Shown here piece after piece: positions 1 through 12,000 of a stretch of 64,000 bases of DNA. Position 1 is the first letter of the stretch, and each line of letters opens with the position of its first letter. The DNA is from Aphelenchoides besseyi (Eukaryota; Nematoda; Chromadorea; Rhabditida; Aphelenchoididae), in NCBI GenBank assembly GCA_024699855.1, contig JAMPIQ010000001.1, positions 5,208,001-5,272,000 on the forward strand, in the 5' to 3' direction. Below the pieces are notes generated by a model that searched no databases, was not told the origin of the DNA, and saw nothing but the letters and a program-made list of their open reading frames with translations. The position numbers and the translations under genes are program-made.

Positions 1-447
1 CCGAAGATGTTGATCGTTTGTGGATTTTTGCTTTGAACTCAAAAACATTTTCTGATGCTGCAATCGCTCCTTCAAACTCTTCAGTCGCTCTCTTCATTCT
101 CAGTTTTTGTGTTGAGCACGGAGAACAATTCTACAAAAGAAGAAAAAGTTTCTGTTGATGATATCAACCTACGGTGCTCAAAAACGATCGTTTAACGCGA
201 CTCACGAGTCTTTGCGCAAATGGTGAACATTGAATGCATTGAGGCTAATAAACGCGCGATTAGTTTTGCATTCTTTTTGTTTACCTGTTCTCTCTTCTTT
301 CGTCTTAAACAGGGAACACAACCCTAAACTTAAGAACTAAAACGATCTTCGAGCAAAGTTACCAATCGTTTTCGTCGCACATGAATCTCCTCTAAAACAT
401 CACGTTTTCTTCGTCCACCGCACGGAATACATCCCTTAAAACGGAAG
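1..447. other. Intergenic / 3' flank of the Cys-rich gene
   Basis: I see no supportable gene here. An alternative reading frame near 392-480 contains an in-frame acidic tail with two cysteines, so the last exon of the neighbouring minus-strand gene could end slightly further down than its first stop, but no splice site forces this. Confidence 0.4.
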
Positions 448-1646
448 TTAGGATTGCACACTCATCGAACGTACAAATCTTTTGACTCGTTGTGCTCGAA
501 GCGTTCGACTCCGACAAACTCCACAGCCTTGAGGTTGACAGCAAAGTGGTTGCTGTGGACAACACGGGAATTCGATTTTTGGACAACACGGCAATTGAGC
601 TAATCGATCAATAAGAATACTAGTATAGTGGAACTTACGTGTACAACATGTCGGAATTTGTGGACAACAAGTAGACTGTCTATAAGATCCGAATTGACAA
701 TTGACATTAGAGCTTCCGATTGTATTTTCACATCCGCTGTTTGCTTGTCCATATGAAGCAAATGGATTGTTAGATGCTGTCGATAAAATGGGAGGTTGAA
801 CATATGAAGCAGAACTTAAAGGAACGAAAGTTGATTGAATTTGATTTGAACGATTCGGTTGTTTCGATGTTCCCCTGCAACACGGACAACACGGCTTTTT
901 TGTTCCTTCAATGTATTCCGACCCATGAGCACTAACATGAGCTCCCGTATCGTTTGTTGCAGGTTGTTCTTTTCTCTCGATTTCTTCTTTGGCAGCATGA
1001 GCAGAATTGTAAGGTAAAGAGTTTGAAGCGGTACTTGTCGATTGGCTAATTGTCTTTTCGTCTAATGGCGCCGATGAGTGGCTAGTCGACTGAGTAACCG
1101 TTGACGGATGGACCACTTGAGCGTTGGTGTTTGCGAAACTCGGATTTTCATCAATGAAATCAAAGTCAATCGACGCTAAAAAGTTTTTCAATCTTAAAAT
1201 ACGCAAATTTTTCTTACTTTTCTTTATCTCCACATCAACCGGTTTCTTGTAATTGTCTCGATTCTCCGGTGAATTCAGACCAACACTTGGAGGATCTAAA
1301 ATACGAACGTAAACAACCGTTCACTTGATGTATGTGAACCTGTGATGAAGTTGTTTCCTTCGACAATTTCATTTCCACCATTTGGTTTCCGATGCTGATG
1401 CAGTTTCCCGTTATATGTTTCCGGATGACCAAGGTGAGTGTGAGCAAACGGTCGATTTTCGGCCCAAAACAAATGCGGGGCATTTTCGTACTCGTTGGGT
1501 TTGTGTGGCAGATTGCCGGAAATCAGAAGCGGATCATGTTCACCACCCGATCTGAACTGTTCGCTTCGTGCAGCATCGTAGCCGCCGTAATCCGATCGTC
1601 CAATAGGCCATAGCACGAGAAATAAGAAGAACGTGAATTCAAGCAT
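448..1646 (-). CDS. Secreted protein with cysteine-pair (CCP) motifs
   Basis: Function unknown. The first exon starts at the ATG at 1646 with a hydrophobic signal peptide (MLEFTFFLFLVLWPIGRS). A 46-nt intron (about 1298-1343, GT..TTTTAG) joins it in frame to a long second exon. The middle part (about residues 130-210) is rich in Ser, Thr and Asn. The C-terminal part carries repeated vicinal cysteines spaced by short Pro-rich linkers (CCPCC, CCPQIPTCC, PCCPKIEFPCCPQQPLCC). A 39-nt in-frame GTAAGT..TTAG stretch near 602-640 is best read as a second intron, because removing it restores continuous CC-P spacing. Double-cysteine secreted proteins of this style are common in nematode cuticle and secretory products. 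The exact C-terminus is uncertain. The following gene is 1 kb away, so no operon is suggested. Confidence 0.6.
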
Positions 1647-1659
1647 ACGAACTTAAAGT

Positions 1660-2700
1660 CGGACGTTAGAAAGCGAATTTAAGCGCGCGATGTCAAAACA
1701 CTCGAGAAGGCAGACGATTTGCGCGCCAACTCAAAAGTCACTGAGAAATCCACGAGCACCCGAAAGAGAAAATGGCTAATCAATTAATCGACGTTAAAGT
1801 GTTGACCTTTCAACACGATTGAATTAACAAAAAAGATCGAATATTGAACTCATCGACGACCACCGAGTGCAGACAATAGACCCTATGGGTTGGTAAGTTT
1901 GCGAAAGTAATTGAAGTCGTTTAATCTCACAAGGTCGTCATCAGTCAACAGCAATTCGTATAAAAGTTCAGTAGATCTTCAATTTTCGTTTGGTGCATCT
2001 GTCGAATTGGACGGGTGTCATTCGTTTAATCACACCCATCGGCAATTCTCGGATGTTTCTTCGAAGCCGATTGTCAGCATCCCGAGTGTTTTGTGCTTCC
2101 ACTGCGTGATAAGCGAGTTTTTTCTTCACTGATCCGCAAACTTTGTGGGATCGATTTGCTGCGCATTGCAATGACGTTTCGATGTTTTTGACGCCACTTC
2201 GCACTCCGTCCACTTTCGTTTTTGCGACATTCGAAGACGGAAGTTATCAGCTGATGAGAAATTCCCGAAACATTTGACCACACACGGTCAGTAGAAGAAA
2301 ACACTCGAACTCTCGATCGATTGCAATTGTAAAAGTACAAAGCTTACTAACTCGTTTAACTCCATAGCTAATGCGGTTCAGTGAAAAAACGAAATGTCGA
2401 GTTTTTTGATCGTTTGACATTTAACGGCGCCTCGGCGCTTTCAGACTTTTCAACTGTTTTTTACTTGGTTGGATGAGTGTCTTTACTCTCGATTATCACA
2501 ATGAGTGGGGTTCGATTGTTTTCCACTTGAAATGTCGAGTAGTCTGCTTATGTCCAATTAAGTAAGTTAAGATCAAGAGTAACGTGCAGTTTCAGAACTT
2601 GTTGGCCAAGACACTCGATCGTACATTTTCTATCATTTTTCTCACAATCGGCTATTGCAGTCGATTTCAAGCATCGCAACGTTGATTCCCGACTTTATAT
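1660..2700. other. Intergenic, about 1 kb
   Basis: No gene can be supported. A minus-strand open frame at 1968-2213 (81 residues, basic) has no splice partners or recognisable motif and is left unannotated. An AATAAA on the minus strand at about 2714-2719 serves the kinase gene that ends at 2733. Confidence 0.4.
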
Positions 2701-2732
2701 AGCTCGAGAAGATGGTTTATTGAACAGTGGAA

Positions 2733-4086
2733 TCAAGAGATAAGTTTGAGATGACGATTGATATCCTCTTCGCTGTACACATCGGCATAGTCCATCTCCC
2801 AATCATATTTCGCGTCCAACATAACATTGCCGCTAAATGCACGCATAACATCTTGAAGTGCGCTGTAATTCGGTTCGTCGGTTGAGCTCATGCAGTAAAC
2901 TGCACGTCCGAATTCACGAAGCGGTTCACCAAAATGCTGACAAACTTGAAGAAAATCGTCTCGTCGCAATTGTTCTTTTGCCGCTTTGATTTGAGCGGCA
3001 TTATGAAGTTGTTTCCACGGCACATCACCACGAAGAAGTTCGAGAAGTGAGTAGAAGAGAGAAACCAAATCATCAGCCGGTCCTTGTTCTTCACGATCGT
3101 GCACACGAATCGAAACGTAACGCAAAGTCCCACGAAATCCGGCGCGTTGTCTGCGTTCACGTAGTCGACCGTCCGGCGTGCGAAACGAACGTGCAAGCCC
3201 ATAATCGACCAGAAACAAACGATGTTTAGACTGAAATTAAATTCATTGAACCCTTTGCGGCTTGTGAACTTACGAGCTCCGTGACACCAAAACAAATGTT
3301 CGCGGGTTTAATGTCCCGGTGCAGAAATCCAGCATTGTGCAAGTCGCGAAGTGCCGCAATCACTTGAAGAGCAAAACGACCGCAAGTAGAACGAGAAAGA
3401 CGTTTCAACGGACAGGATTTACGCAAATCACCGATGTTCACTGATAGCAATTGCATCACGATGAAATTCACGTTCTGTTGACATCCGGAGCCGTAAATGA
3501 GTGGAACGTGCGGTTGGCCTTGCAGACGCACCAAAACATGTTGTTCCAAAATCATTCTTCGATGCCGACGACCTTGTCGATGAACGGGTTCTGCCTTCAC
3601 CGCAACACGACGACCATTTCGATTGTCAATAGAGTAGTAGATTTGACCGTAACCGCCACTTCCGATCAATCCCTTAAATTTTGATGATCGGAATTTATGT
3701 CGCCTGCAAACTCACTTTTATTTCCCAACAATTGCGCACCGTATCGCCGATACCAAAAAGAGTGAGCTCGTTGTTGACGATGAGTTTTGGACTCATTCGA
3801 CGTCGAGTACTGAAAATAACGGTATAGTAAGTTTAAAGCGTTTAACCAACTTTTCGTCGATGATTGGATTGGCATTCGGCTCTGCATAGACGTTAGTGAC
3901 GAGAACGGGAGTAGTTGGACGACTCGCAGAAGTTTGTGGCAGTTCGCTTTCGACGTGACTTCTTCCGGCGGCCATTCGTACGTTCTGACGACGATTTCGA
4001 CTTTTCTCGTGTCGACGAACAATCATCTCGTCAAAACACGAATCTTCCATGTCGCTAACCGAAGCGATTTCCGACGAGTTGGTCAT
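2733..4086 (-). CDS. TTBK-like (casein-kinase-1 superfamily) protein kinase, catalytically intact
   Basis: Serine/threonine kinase of the nematode-expanded tau-tubulin-kinase-like group. The kinase domain begins near 3690 after a short exon encoding a segment ending RNCWEIK, a typical TTBKL lead-in. In order it shows the glycine loop GSGGYGQIYY, the lysine in VAVKAE, HRDIKPANICFG with catalytic Asp and metal-binding Asn, DYGLARSF in place of DFG, and a GTLRYVS activation segment. Introns of about 40 nt lie near 3673-3715 and 3235-3275, and both join the domain in frame. An acidic/Ser-rich N-terminal exon runs from the ATG at 4086; an alternative in-frame start is the ATG at 3796 if that exon is 5' UTR. 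Family members act in the cytosol and many are sperm-enriched in C. elegans (family knowledge). All key residues are present, so activity is likely. A polyadenylation signal follows the stop closely. Confidence 0.85.
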
Positions 4087-4159
4087 CGCGTAAAAATGAA
4101 ACCAAGTAGAAGAACAACCAAACGGTTTACGAAAAATTAGCAAGAATTCCATTTGAATC

Positions 4160-4590
4160 GCTTGTTATGCAATCACGTTGGAAAAGCGTAAAGATGAGGT
4201 AATTATGTCTGGTCAGGTTAAGGAATTTAACTGACGCCAAGACTGTTGATAGCTGATTTGTGTGTATTATGTGGGTTTGTGTTCAGACAACAGATTTGTA
4301 GGTTCGTGAGTAAAAAGGACTTTTAAGGATGTAAATAGGTGTAAGCTGCTTCAAAGACATGAGATCGATAACATCAACAAGTGTCATAAGAATAGCTTCT
4401 ACCAAGGAACGTTAGCTACTTACTTGTTTTGGATTGCAAGCACTTGCAAGCTCAGCCTATGAACTATTGATATTGTGAACAAGAAATCGAAGACTCAAAG
4501 TTGTTGCTTTTCATTCTCGTTGTTTCAAACTGCTGATTGGATTCAAATTCTTAATATTGGTTTTTGTAGACCAAAAATGTTCATCTTAAA
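4160..4590. other. Intergenic
   Basis: No open frame, RNA gene or repeat worth naming is visible. It lies between the start of the kinase gene and the polyadenylation region of the neuropeptide gene, both on the minus strand. Confidence 0.4.
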
Positions 4591-4675
4591 ATAACTTTAT
4601 TTTAGTCAGAAATAAATAAAATTAATCAACGAGATCATTTGCGAAATGGTAATTTAAACCAAACTGATTCGGAGA

Positions 4676-4892
4676 TCATTTGCCGGGACCAACCGGATTG
4701 TTCAGTTGAGCTTCAATTAACAATTGACGAAGACCGCGAGTCATCGAATTGGCACGTTTGCTAAAGAAAAGGAAATTAAAGGCTGTTGGATTGATTGTAG
4801 ACCTACTCTCGATACGAAATTGGAAGCCCGTTAGTTGAAATGAACATGAGAACGATAATCAAGAGAACGAAAGGGATATTAAACAGCTGCAT
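4676..4892 (-). CDS. Putative amidated neuropeptide precursor, 56 residues
   Basis: Two exons (4892-4807 and 4760-4676) are separated by a 46-nt GT..AG intron, and the joint is in frame. Exon 1 encodes a hydrophobic signal peptide (MQLFNIPFVLLIIVLMFIST) followed by a short spacer. Across the splice a dibasic KR site appears, then a single 23-residue peptide starting ANSMTRGLRQ and ending NNPVGP, followed by G-K and the stop. Gly-Lys at the very end is the standard signal for C-terminal amidation after proprotein cleavage, so the mature product would end in a proline amide. One peptide copy at the C-terminus of a very small precursor is the layout of PDF-type precursors. The length matches, but sequence similarity is too weak to assign a family. 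The AATAAA at about 4590 on the minus strand supports a short transcript. Confidence 0.6.
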
Positions 4893-4989
4893 GGTTGAGG
4901 TTAGACGTTGATTTGAATTGTCAATTGAACTGAGGACACGATTCGAAACAAGTTGTTTCGAATGCTCGCTTTTATACCCTCGAAGTGCA

Positions 4990-5240
4990 TCAAACATTGT
5001 GATCGCAAAGTGGGTGGCTGACGTTCTTAATCGAACGAATCGATTGATCTCGTTGCTGTGACGTACAAAACGAACAAAGAACTTGTTGAAATGCGTCTCC
5101 TCAACGTCAATATCAGTTCTTTATGTAATCGCTCAATACGTGATGTCGTTTGCTTGTTCTACACACGTACTTTCATTTGCTAACTACTACTTGAGTTTAT
5201 TCGATAAGCAATCATTTAAAAGTTTATTTACGATTTCTGA
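4990..5240. other. Intergenic
   Basis: Short intergenic stretch between the neuropeptide promoter and the 3' end of the F-box gene. Nothing else is seen. Confidence 0.4.
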
Positions 5241-5245
5241 CACAA

Positions 5246-8200
5246 CTATTGGTAGAACGGAACTTGATCGATTTCCGGTTCCATAATATTATAATGATTA
5301 ATGAACGAACGACGATTGTAAACTTCATCATCATCAACAAAACGAAGACGAGGATCAAAACGCTTAAGAGTGACCGACTCGTCTGTGTGACCACCCAAAT
5401 TGATATCAAATTGGTTTGCTTTCAATACAATTGGACCGATCTGCTTGGTTCCGGTTGCTGTTGTATTGATATGCAATCCAAGACAAATGCTAATCGGACG
5501 TTGAATGTTTTCCCACATTCTTGCGAGAATCTAATAATCGATTACGCTTACAAGGTTGCATCGATTGAACTCACCACCAAATATTCCACTCGCCAACGTT
5601 CGGTGACGTGACTCTCGGATAGATAGACGGGAACACTCTCATCACGAATTCGAAACGAACGAAGAACCACAATCTCAAAGTCATCCGGAGCAAAAGCGCA
5701 GATCTTGGCAACTTCATTGGCATTCAAAGTGTCAACGACAATCCGACGCAATGAAAACATGGAAGGAAAGTAGTGCGCAAAATCAGACAAATCTCGAAGC
5801 TAAAAACCGTTCAATAAAAAAGATGAACAGTTGTCTTGAGAACATACATCCGAATACAATGTGGGATACATGAACTCTTCCAAATGTGGCATTGCACACA
5901 AGTGTTGTATGTATTCCTCGACCTAAAGCACAACTACGATCGTTAACTGATGTGGAAGCTTACCATAGTGTCATTCTGACCAGTTGGAAGTTTTTTAAAG
6001 TCAAACCACAACTTCTTAATTGATTGCGAGATTCCCAAGCAAAAGTGAAAAACTTGTTCGACGGTTACATCATTCAAACAAACGCGCACTTCTTTCAATG
6101 GTGCTCGAATTTCGGCCAACGTTCCAAACAGTCCATTCTGATAATCCAAAACACATAAGCGCGGTAGTTCAAGGAGATCGCTAAGCCAACAATCGATGCT
6201 ACAAAAGTCGATCGTATGAAAGAAGCCGATCGAAAACACTCACTTCAAACTCATCGGTTCGTAAACAAACGCGTAGTTCAACCAATCAAATTGACCGATT
6301 TCGTGGAACTCGATTCGTGGCATTTGAGCCACCTGATCGACGTCTTCGCTCAAACCGTCAATGATCAAGCTCCTGAGGCGTGGAAACTTTGATGAGAGGT
6401 TTACCAGCGAGTTCACTCGAAAAGTTCCAACAGACGTGACATCGGTGGAAATCAAATAGTTGCGTGAAACAAACTAAAACATGCGTGATAGCAAAATGAA
6501 AAGGAACTAACCGTAGAGTGTCGATGCCAAATTGGAGTCAAACGACAAACGAACAGATGACGAACATCAATCCATGAGCTGAAATAGCGGTGGAATTGTC
6601 GACTTGCTTGCGAAAAAACGACACGAGTTTTAGCATCGCAACGCTGATGAAATGCTAACATGATTTCAAGCGGGAACTAAACATTTGACTGAAAGATGAA
6701 TTTCTTTGTTTAACCAACCTTTTCAAAAGCTTCAATTTGACTGCTCATTTTTAGTTGACGTGGAGTTGGCAAGTGCGTGAAGTGCAGCAACGCACGAGAG
6801 GCACTGAGCGCCTCAGTTAATTGCTCGTATAGACGTTTTTGTTGCTTGAATTTCTGAAGATTTGCCTTTGCGGTTTCCAACTCATGATCCCAGAAAACGC
6901 GTGTACTTTCCAATTCAACGTTTTTGTTTTCATTACACGGCAAAGAGATTGCTGGCGGACCAACGACGTCCTCAATCGACGGATGTTTGAGACCAAGTCG
7001 CAAAAGAAATTGCTCGTAAGTGTAATGACAAGAATCGTAGAAGATTGCTGTTTCCCGTTCCAATCGACCGCCATTTGTATCGATTATCAACGTAACGTTA
7101 CCCACAATGAACGGTAAGCTCAACGCGTCCAGACGAGGTAAACCGCATTGAACGGTGAGCGGTTGACAAAACAACCATTGCACTTCGAAGAGCTGCAAGA
7201 CATAAAAGACAACTGCTTTTGTCTCTTCTGCTTACGACAAAAAAAAGATCTAATTGGTCGTAAGCAAAAGCCAAGTCCAATTCTTGTTCCAAAGTTTCGC
7301 AATGAATTGCTTCCTCAATCACAAGAACGAAGTCATCGGGTGCGTATTCGGAAATGGATGAAAAGTCCGAATCCAATGTTCGAAAATACAAGCGACGAAT
7401 CGATGGCATCAACGGAAAAAAACGAGCATAGTCATTGGACCACTAAAATTGACAACTAACTGTCGAACCAAAACCACGACTTACAAGCAAGCACGACGGG
7501 AAGTTTGCTTCCTCTAAATGAGGCATCGAACACAAAATGTGAAAATACTCTTCGCCCTAAATGTTTAATCACTTAATTGTCAATCGACTACACTCACAAA
7601 AGTCGATAACAAGTCGTTTTGTTGGTCGCCATCCAAAAGTCCAATGGCATCGAAACGAAGACGACGAAGCGTTTGGTTCGCATTCAGCATCAGCCAACGA
7701 AATGATTCGACGTATTCGAACTGAGTAGTCAAATTTAATTCTTCCAACGGTGGTATACGATTTGGGTCCAGGTGGGGAGACAAAAAAAATCCCTCAACTG
7801 AGTCGACGTGAAGAACCCGAAGCTTTCGCAGCCAAAAAAGAAGGTAATGAAGTGAAAAATTATATCTAAAATGTGACAGTAATGTACGACCGATCATGAT
7901 ACAACCTACTTAAATGCGTTCGGAGGAAGGCGACGCAGAATCAAAGTGTCCAAATTTGGAAAACAATTCCAATTAAGGATGTCTGTAGGGTGGTAAACCT
8001 GATCTTTACATGCAAAATCTGATCCAATAGCTGAGCCATCGAACACCAAAGTGGTCAGATTTTGAAAATGTGTAGTCAAGTAGCTGAAGGAAAAAAAACG
8101 AAACGTTTGAAGAGCTTTTGCATCCGAAGTTGCTATTAACGAACGAAGGATCGTCTGAAACAAAGTCGTTCAAATTTCAACAACGCTATCCGTCTTACGG

Positions 8201-8747
8201 TTGTATTCTCATCGACAATCATCGGCGATGAAGTCATGCACAGTTTTGTGACGTCAACCCAATTCATGAAATTGCATTTAAATTCGCGATTTACTGCTGC
8301 CAAAGAAAAACGAGTAAGTGAGTCGCAGTAGGGAAAAACGAGCTTCGCAACTTCGATCGTGAACTTGCTGGGACCGTTGATTGGAGGCTGAAACGGTTCG
8401 ATTCGTAGTGAAACAACAGGACAACTCACTTGTTTGTAAAACGTGATTCGTGGAATTGGAAGATGAACGTAAAACAAAACTTGTCTTGCGCCGTTGATGG
8501 CTCTAATCAACTTTTGCATGTGTTCTTTCTTTTGCTCCATTTCCGATTCGAGTTTTTTGAGTTCGGGCATAACCCTTGAGAATCCGACTTCCAAATGCTT
8601 CGCACGAATCTCATCCCATTCCTCGGCAGTGAGTGATGGACACGTTGAAGCGTCGCTCAAAAAACTTGTATCACTCGAAGTGTCGTCCGCACCGTCTTCG
8701 TTTTCCGATATTGCATTTGACGGAGAACTCTGGTTTAAATCGCTCAT
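5246..8747 (-). CDS. Double F-box protein (two FTH-like units in one reading frame)
   Basis: Likely a substrate adaptor of SCF ubiquitin ligases. It starts at the ATG at 8747 (MSDLNQSS) and ends at TAG 5246-5248, with about ten short introns. Unit 1 has an acidic N-terminus, a coiled coil (about 8640-8500), the phrase VLFYVHLPIPR, an F-box (KFTIEVAKLVFPYCDSLTRF, about 8370-8300), leucine-rich FTH-like repeats, and a C-terminal segment with YAPDDFVLVI. Unit 2 repeats the same order: a coiled coil, LLHFTHLPTPR (about 6780), an F-box (KFPLEIMLAFHQRCDAKTRV, about 6680-6600 after a 42-nt intron), leucine-rich repeats, and FAPDDFEIVVL. The exon spanning 7198-6710 runs from the end of unit 1 straight into the coiled coil of unit 2 with no stop and no methionine, so the units appear fused. 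An unannotated start for unit 2 in another frame is the main alternative. Confidence 0.65.
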
Positions 8748-8759
8748 TGTTGGAACTAT

Positions 8760-9060
8760 GAGAAGCCCAAAATGATCGAATTGAAAGAAGTTTCGTTGAA
8801 GTGGAAAAAATGCAAATTACGCAAAGAATCACGTGAATATCCCGATTTGAAGTGTTTCCAATCTTGTGCTCCACAAGTAGGTGGACATTGACGGGTGTTC
8901 AATTCGACAACGTTTGTTAACTCAACATCAAGCTTTCAATCGACTTCAAGGCCCAATTTGCGCATATGAATAGTTTATTTTTGCTTTTACGTTATAGTGA
9001 AAAAAGTTAGTCGTGTTAAGGACACGGTAAGACGAACAAGTATATTTAAAGACATTACAT
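8760..9060. other. Promoter region of the F-box gene and 3' flank of the helicase gene
   Basis: About 300 bp between the F-box gene start (8747) and the stop of the upstream helicase gene (9071). No gene is seen. The short tandem spacing would allow an operon, but no intercistronic U-rich signal is obvious. Confidence 0.3.
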
Positions 9061-9070
9061 TGCGCACAGT

Positions 9071-12000
9071 TTAATTAAATCCCGTAGTTCCAAAGTTGTT
9101 TTTGTCGAAACCGCTGGTGCCGCTGAATCCGGTCGACGTTTCTTCGTTGGCGTCTTCTCCGTTGCCAAATCCGAAGTTTCCTGAAACATTCAAGTTTTCA
9201 ACTCGAGCAAAATCACAACTGAAAGTTGAAAGGCGTGAAATCAACTTACCGCTGTTACCCCACTGATTGCCGAACGATTGTTTGTTGTTGGATCGTGGTT
9301 TCTTGTTGGAATCTCCAGCACTGCCACCAAAGTTGCTGGTATTGTCGGCAGCGTTGAGGATGTAGTCGGGGACTTGGTACGAGTCTTTTTTGAGAAGTTC
9401 GGCCAAATCTTTTGCAAACTTTCCACCATCTTCCGATGGATCGAAGAGACTGGTGGCACGACCTTGTTTCAAACGGCCAGTGCGTCCAATTCGATGAATG
9501 TAAGTGGTGATTTCCTGCGGCAGATCCATGTTGATGACCTGAAAGAATCGATTCGAACTAAAGTATTGATTGTTCATTACGTTGTCCAAGTCCTTAATGT
9601 CAAGACCGCGAGCGCAAACGTCAGTTGCCACAAGAACCGAAACGCTGTTTTCGCGGAACGAGCGCAGAGCTTCTTCTCGAAGTTTTTGAGTGCGATCGCT
9701 AAAACTCAATTGTTCGAGTTCTCAACACGAAACTAACCCGTTGATTGTCGTTGCTTGAACACCCGATTCACACAAGTACATCGCCATGACATCGGCATCG
9801 CGGCGCATCTTCACGAAAACTAACGTGCGAGGTTGTTTCGCATTCACATCTATAGATGGAAATAATCTTCTGCTTTTCTTTTTCCAATTCTTACCGTTCT
9901 TCTTTTCGTCCTCCAGCTCTTGTTTCAGAATCTCAAGAACCGCTTCTTTCTTTTCGCTTTTTTGGCATTCGCGGAATTGTTGATGAATTTTGCGATTCGC
10001 CGAGTCACCACGAGCGTTCTTGACGTAAACGAAATCCTCTTTCAACATGTCTTTTGCCCATCGATCAACGTCTTCTGGAAAGGTGGCACTGAACAACAAA
10101 GTTTGAAGTGCTTCTTGCTGAAAGATTACAAAGTCAACTACCGAATCTCATGGCTGTTTACCTTCGGAAACTTTTTAATGCTTTTCATTTTGTCAACGAT
10201 CTCCTTAAAGTTCTGATCCAGAAGACGATCTGCTTCATCCAAAACGAAGTACTGAAGATTGTTAAGTTGAATCTGAAACTCGTCGACGTGTAATAATGAT
10301 AATATCGGATTTGCTTACGATTCCATCGTTCATGAAATGATACAAACGACCGGGAGTACCGACGATAATGTCGCAGCCTTCAAGGATCTCTTGCGCATTC
10401 GCTGCCCACTTGTACTCGCCGTAGCTCTTGACTACTTGAACACCCGTATCATGGGCCAGCTTACGCCCCTGCTCGTACAGCTGAAACAAAATCAATTAGT
10501 CGATTCATGTCTTTTTGTCAAAGAAACCTGAAGGGCAAGTTCGCGAGTTGGCTCGACGATGACGCAATACGGATTGTTCTTTGTTGAGCCTGCTGACGTA
10601 TTTGCTTCTTTGATTTTCGCGATCTTGTGAATGATCGGAATCAAGAAAGCGGCAGATTTTCCCGAACCGGTTTCCGCTTGTCCTTTGAGATCTTTGCCTA
10701 AACAACGACTTTAACTTATGCCTTTTCTTATTGCTTTTACCTTCCAAAATGTATGGAATGGTGTACGACTGGATTTTGCGAGGACGTGCGTAATTGGAAC
10801 GATTGATGTTCATCATCAGCTTTTCGTTCAAAGTGATATCGGACCACGAGCTAAAACGATAGGAATTAGAGATGTGAATTGATGAATCAGCAACTTACTC
10901 GATTTTAAGAACATTTTCCTGGGGCTCGACAATCACATCGTCATCGGCATCAACCACAGATTCGTAAAGAAACTTGCAGATGATGTCTTCTTGAAAAATG
11001 TCATCGAGCTCACGCACCGCCGGAACGTAACGACTCGATTGTCGTTCATCGTTTGATTGATTTTGAGCAACGGATGTGAAAGAGTCCTTAATGCTAGCTT
11101 TTTTGATTGATGCTTCCAAATCTTCAACATCGTTTTCCTGAGCGTTGCCGAAATCCGACGTTTTTGATGCATCAAAACCAGACTGTTGATTCATCGATGG
11201 CTGTTGGTTCACTGGAGCCTGTTGATTGGAACCAAAACCACCAGCATTGAATCCAACATTCGATTGATTTGGAGCACCAAATCCGGACGGTTGGTTCATC
11301 GAAGTTTGTTGAGCGAAACCAGAGGCATTATTGATTCCAAAGCCGGATACTGGTTGTTTTGGACCTCCGAATCCGGAAGTGTTGTTAGCTGAGACCGGTT
11401 GTTGATTGGAAACAGAACCACCTCCAAATCCGTTGTTCGAATCGATTAATTTCGGTGCACCAAAATTGCCGGAGTTTTGATTGCCGAATCCAGACGGTCG
11501 GTTCGTTGAAGCCTGTTGATTGGAACCAAAACCACCACCAGCATTAAAGCCACCAGCATTAAATCCACCAGCATTAAAGCCACCAGCAGTAGATTCAACG
11601 CCAAAATCGGATGGGTTTGGAGCGGCAAAACCGGTTGGTTGATTAACCGGAGCTTGTTGATTGGAACCGAAACCACCAGCATTAAATCCAGAATTCGATA
11701 TTTTTTGAGCTCCAAATCCGGACGGTTGATTCACTGGAGTTTGTTGATTCATCACAGGCTGTTGATTCATTGGAGCTGGTTGAGTAGAAGCAGAACCGCC
11801 AGCGAAACCAACGTTCGATTGTTTTGGAATACCAAATCCGGACGGATGATTCACTGGAGCTTCTTGATTCATTAGGGGCTGTTGATTGGTATTGAAACCG
11901 CTGCCAAATCCACTGACAGAATTGGTTGCTTTGGGGGCACCAAAACCGCTCGGATTTTGATTGGCAAAACCAATCGGTTTAGCGACTTGTTGAGTGGAAG

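Noticed and set aside
1968..2340. Minus-strand open frames between the Cys-rich gene and the kinase
   Set aside because: No start context, splicing or motif; length expected by chance at this GC content.
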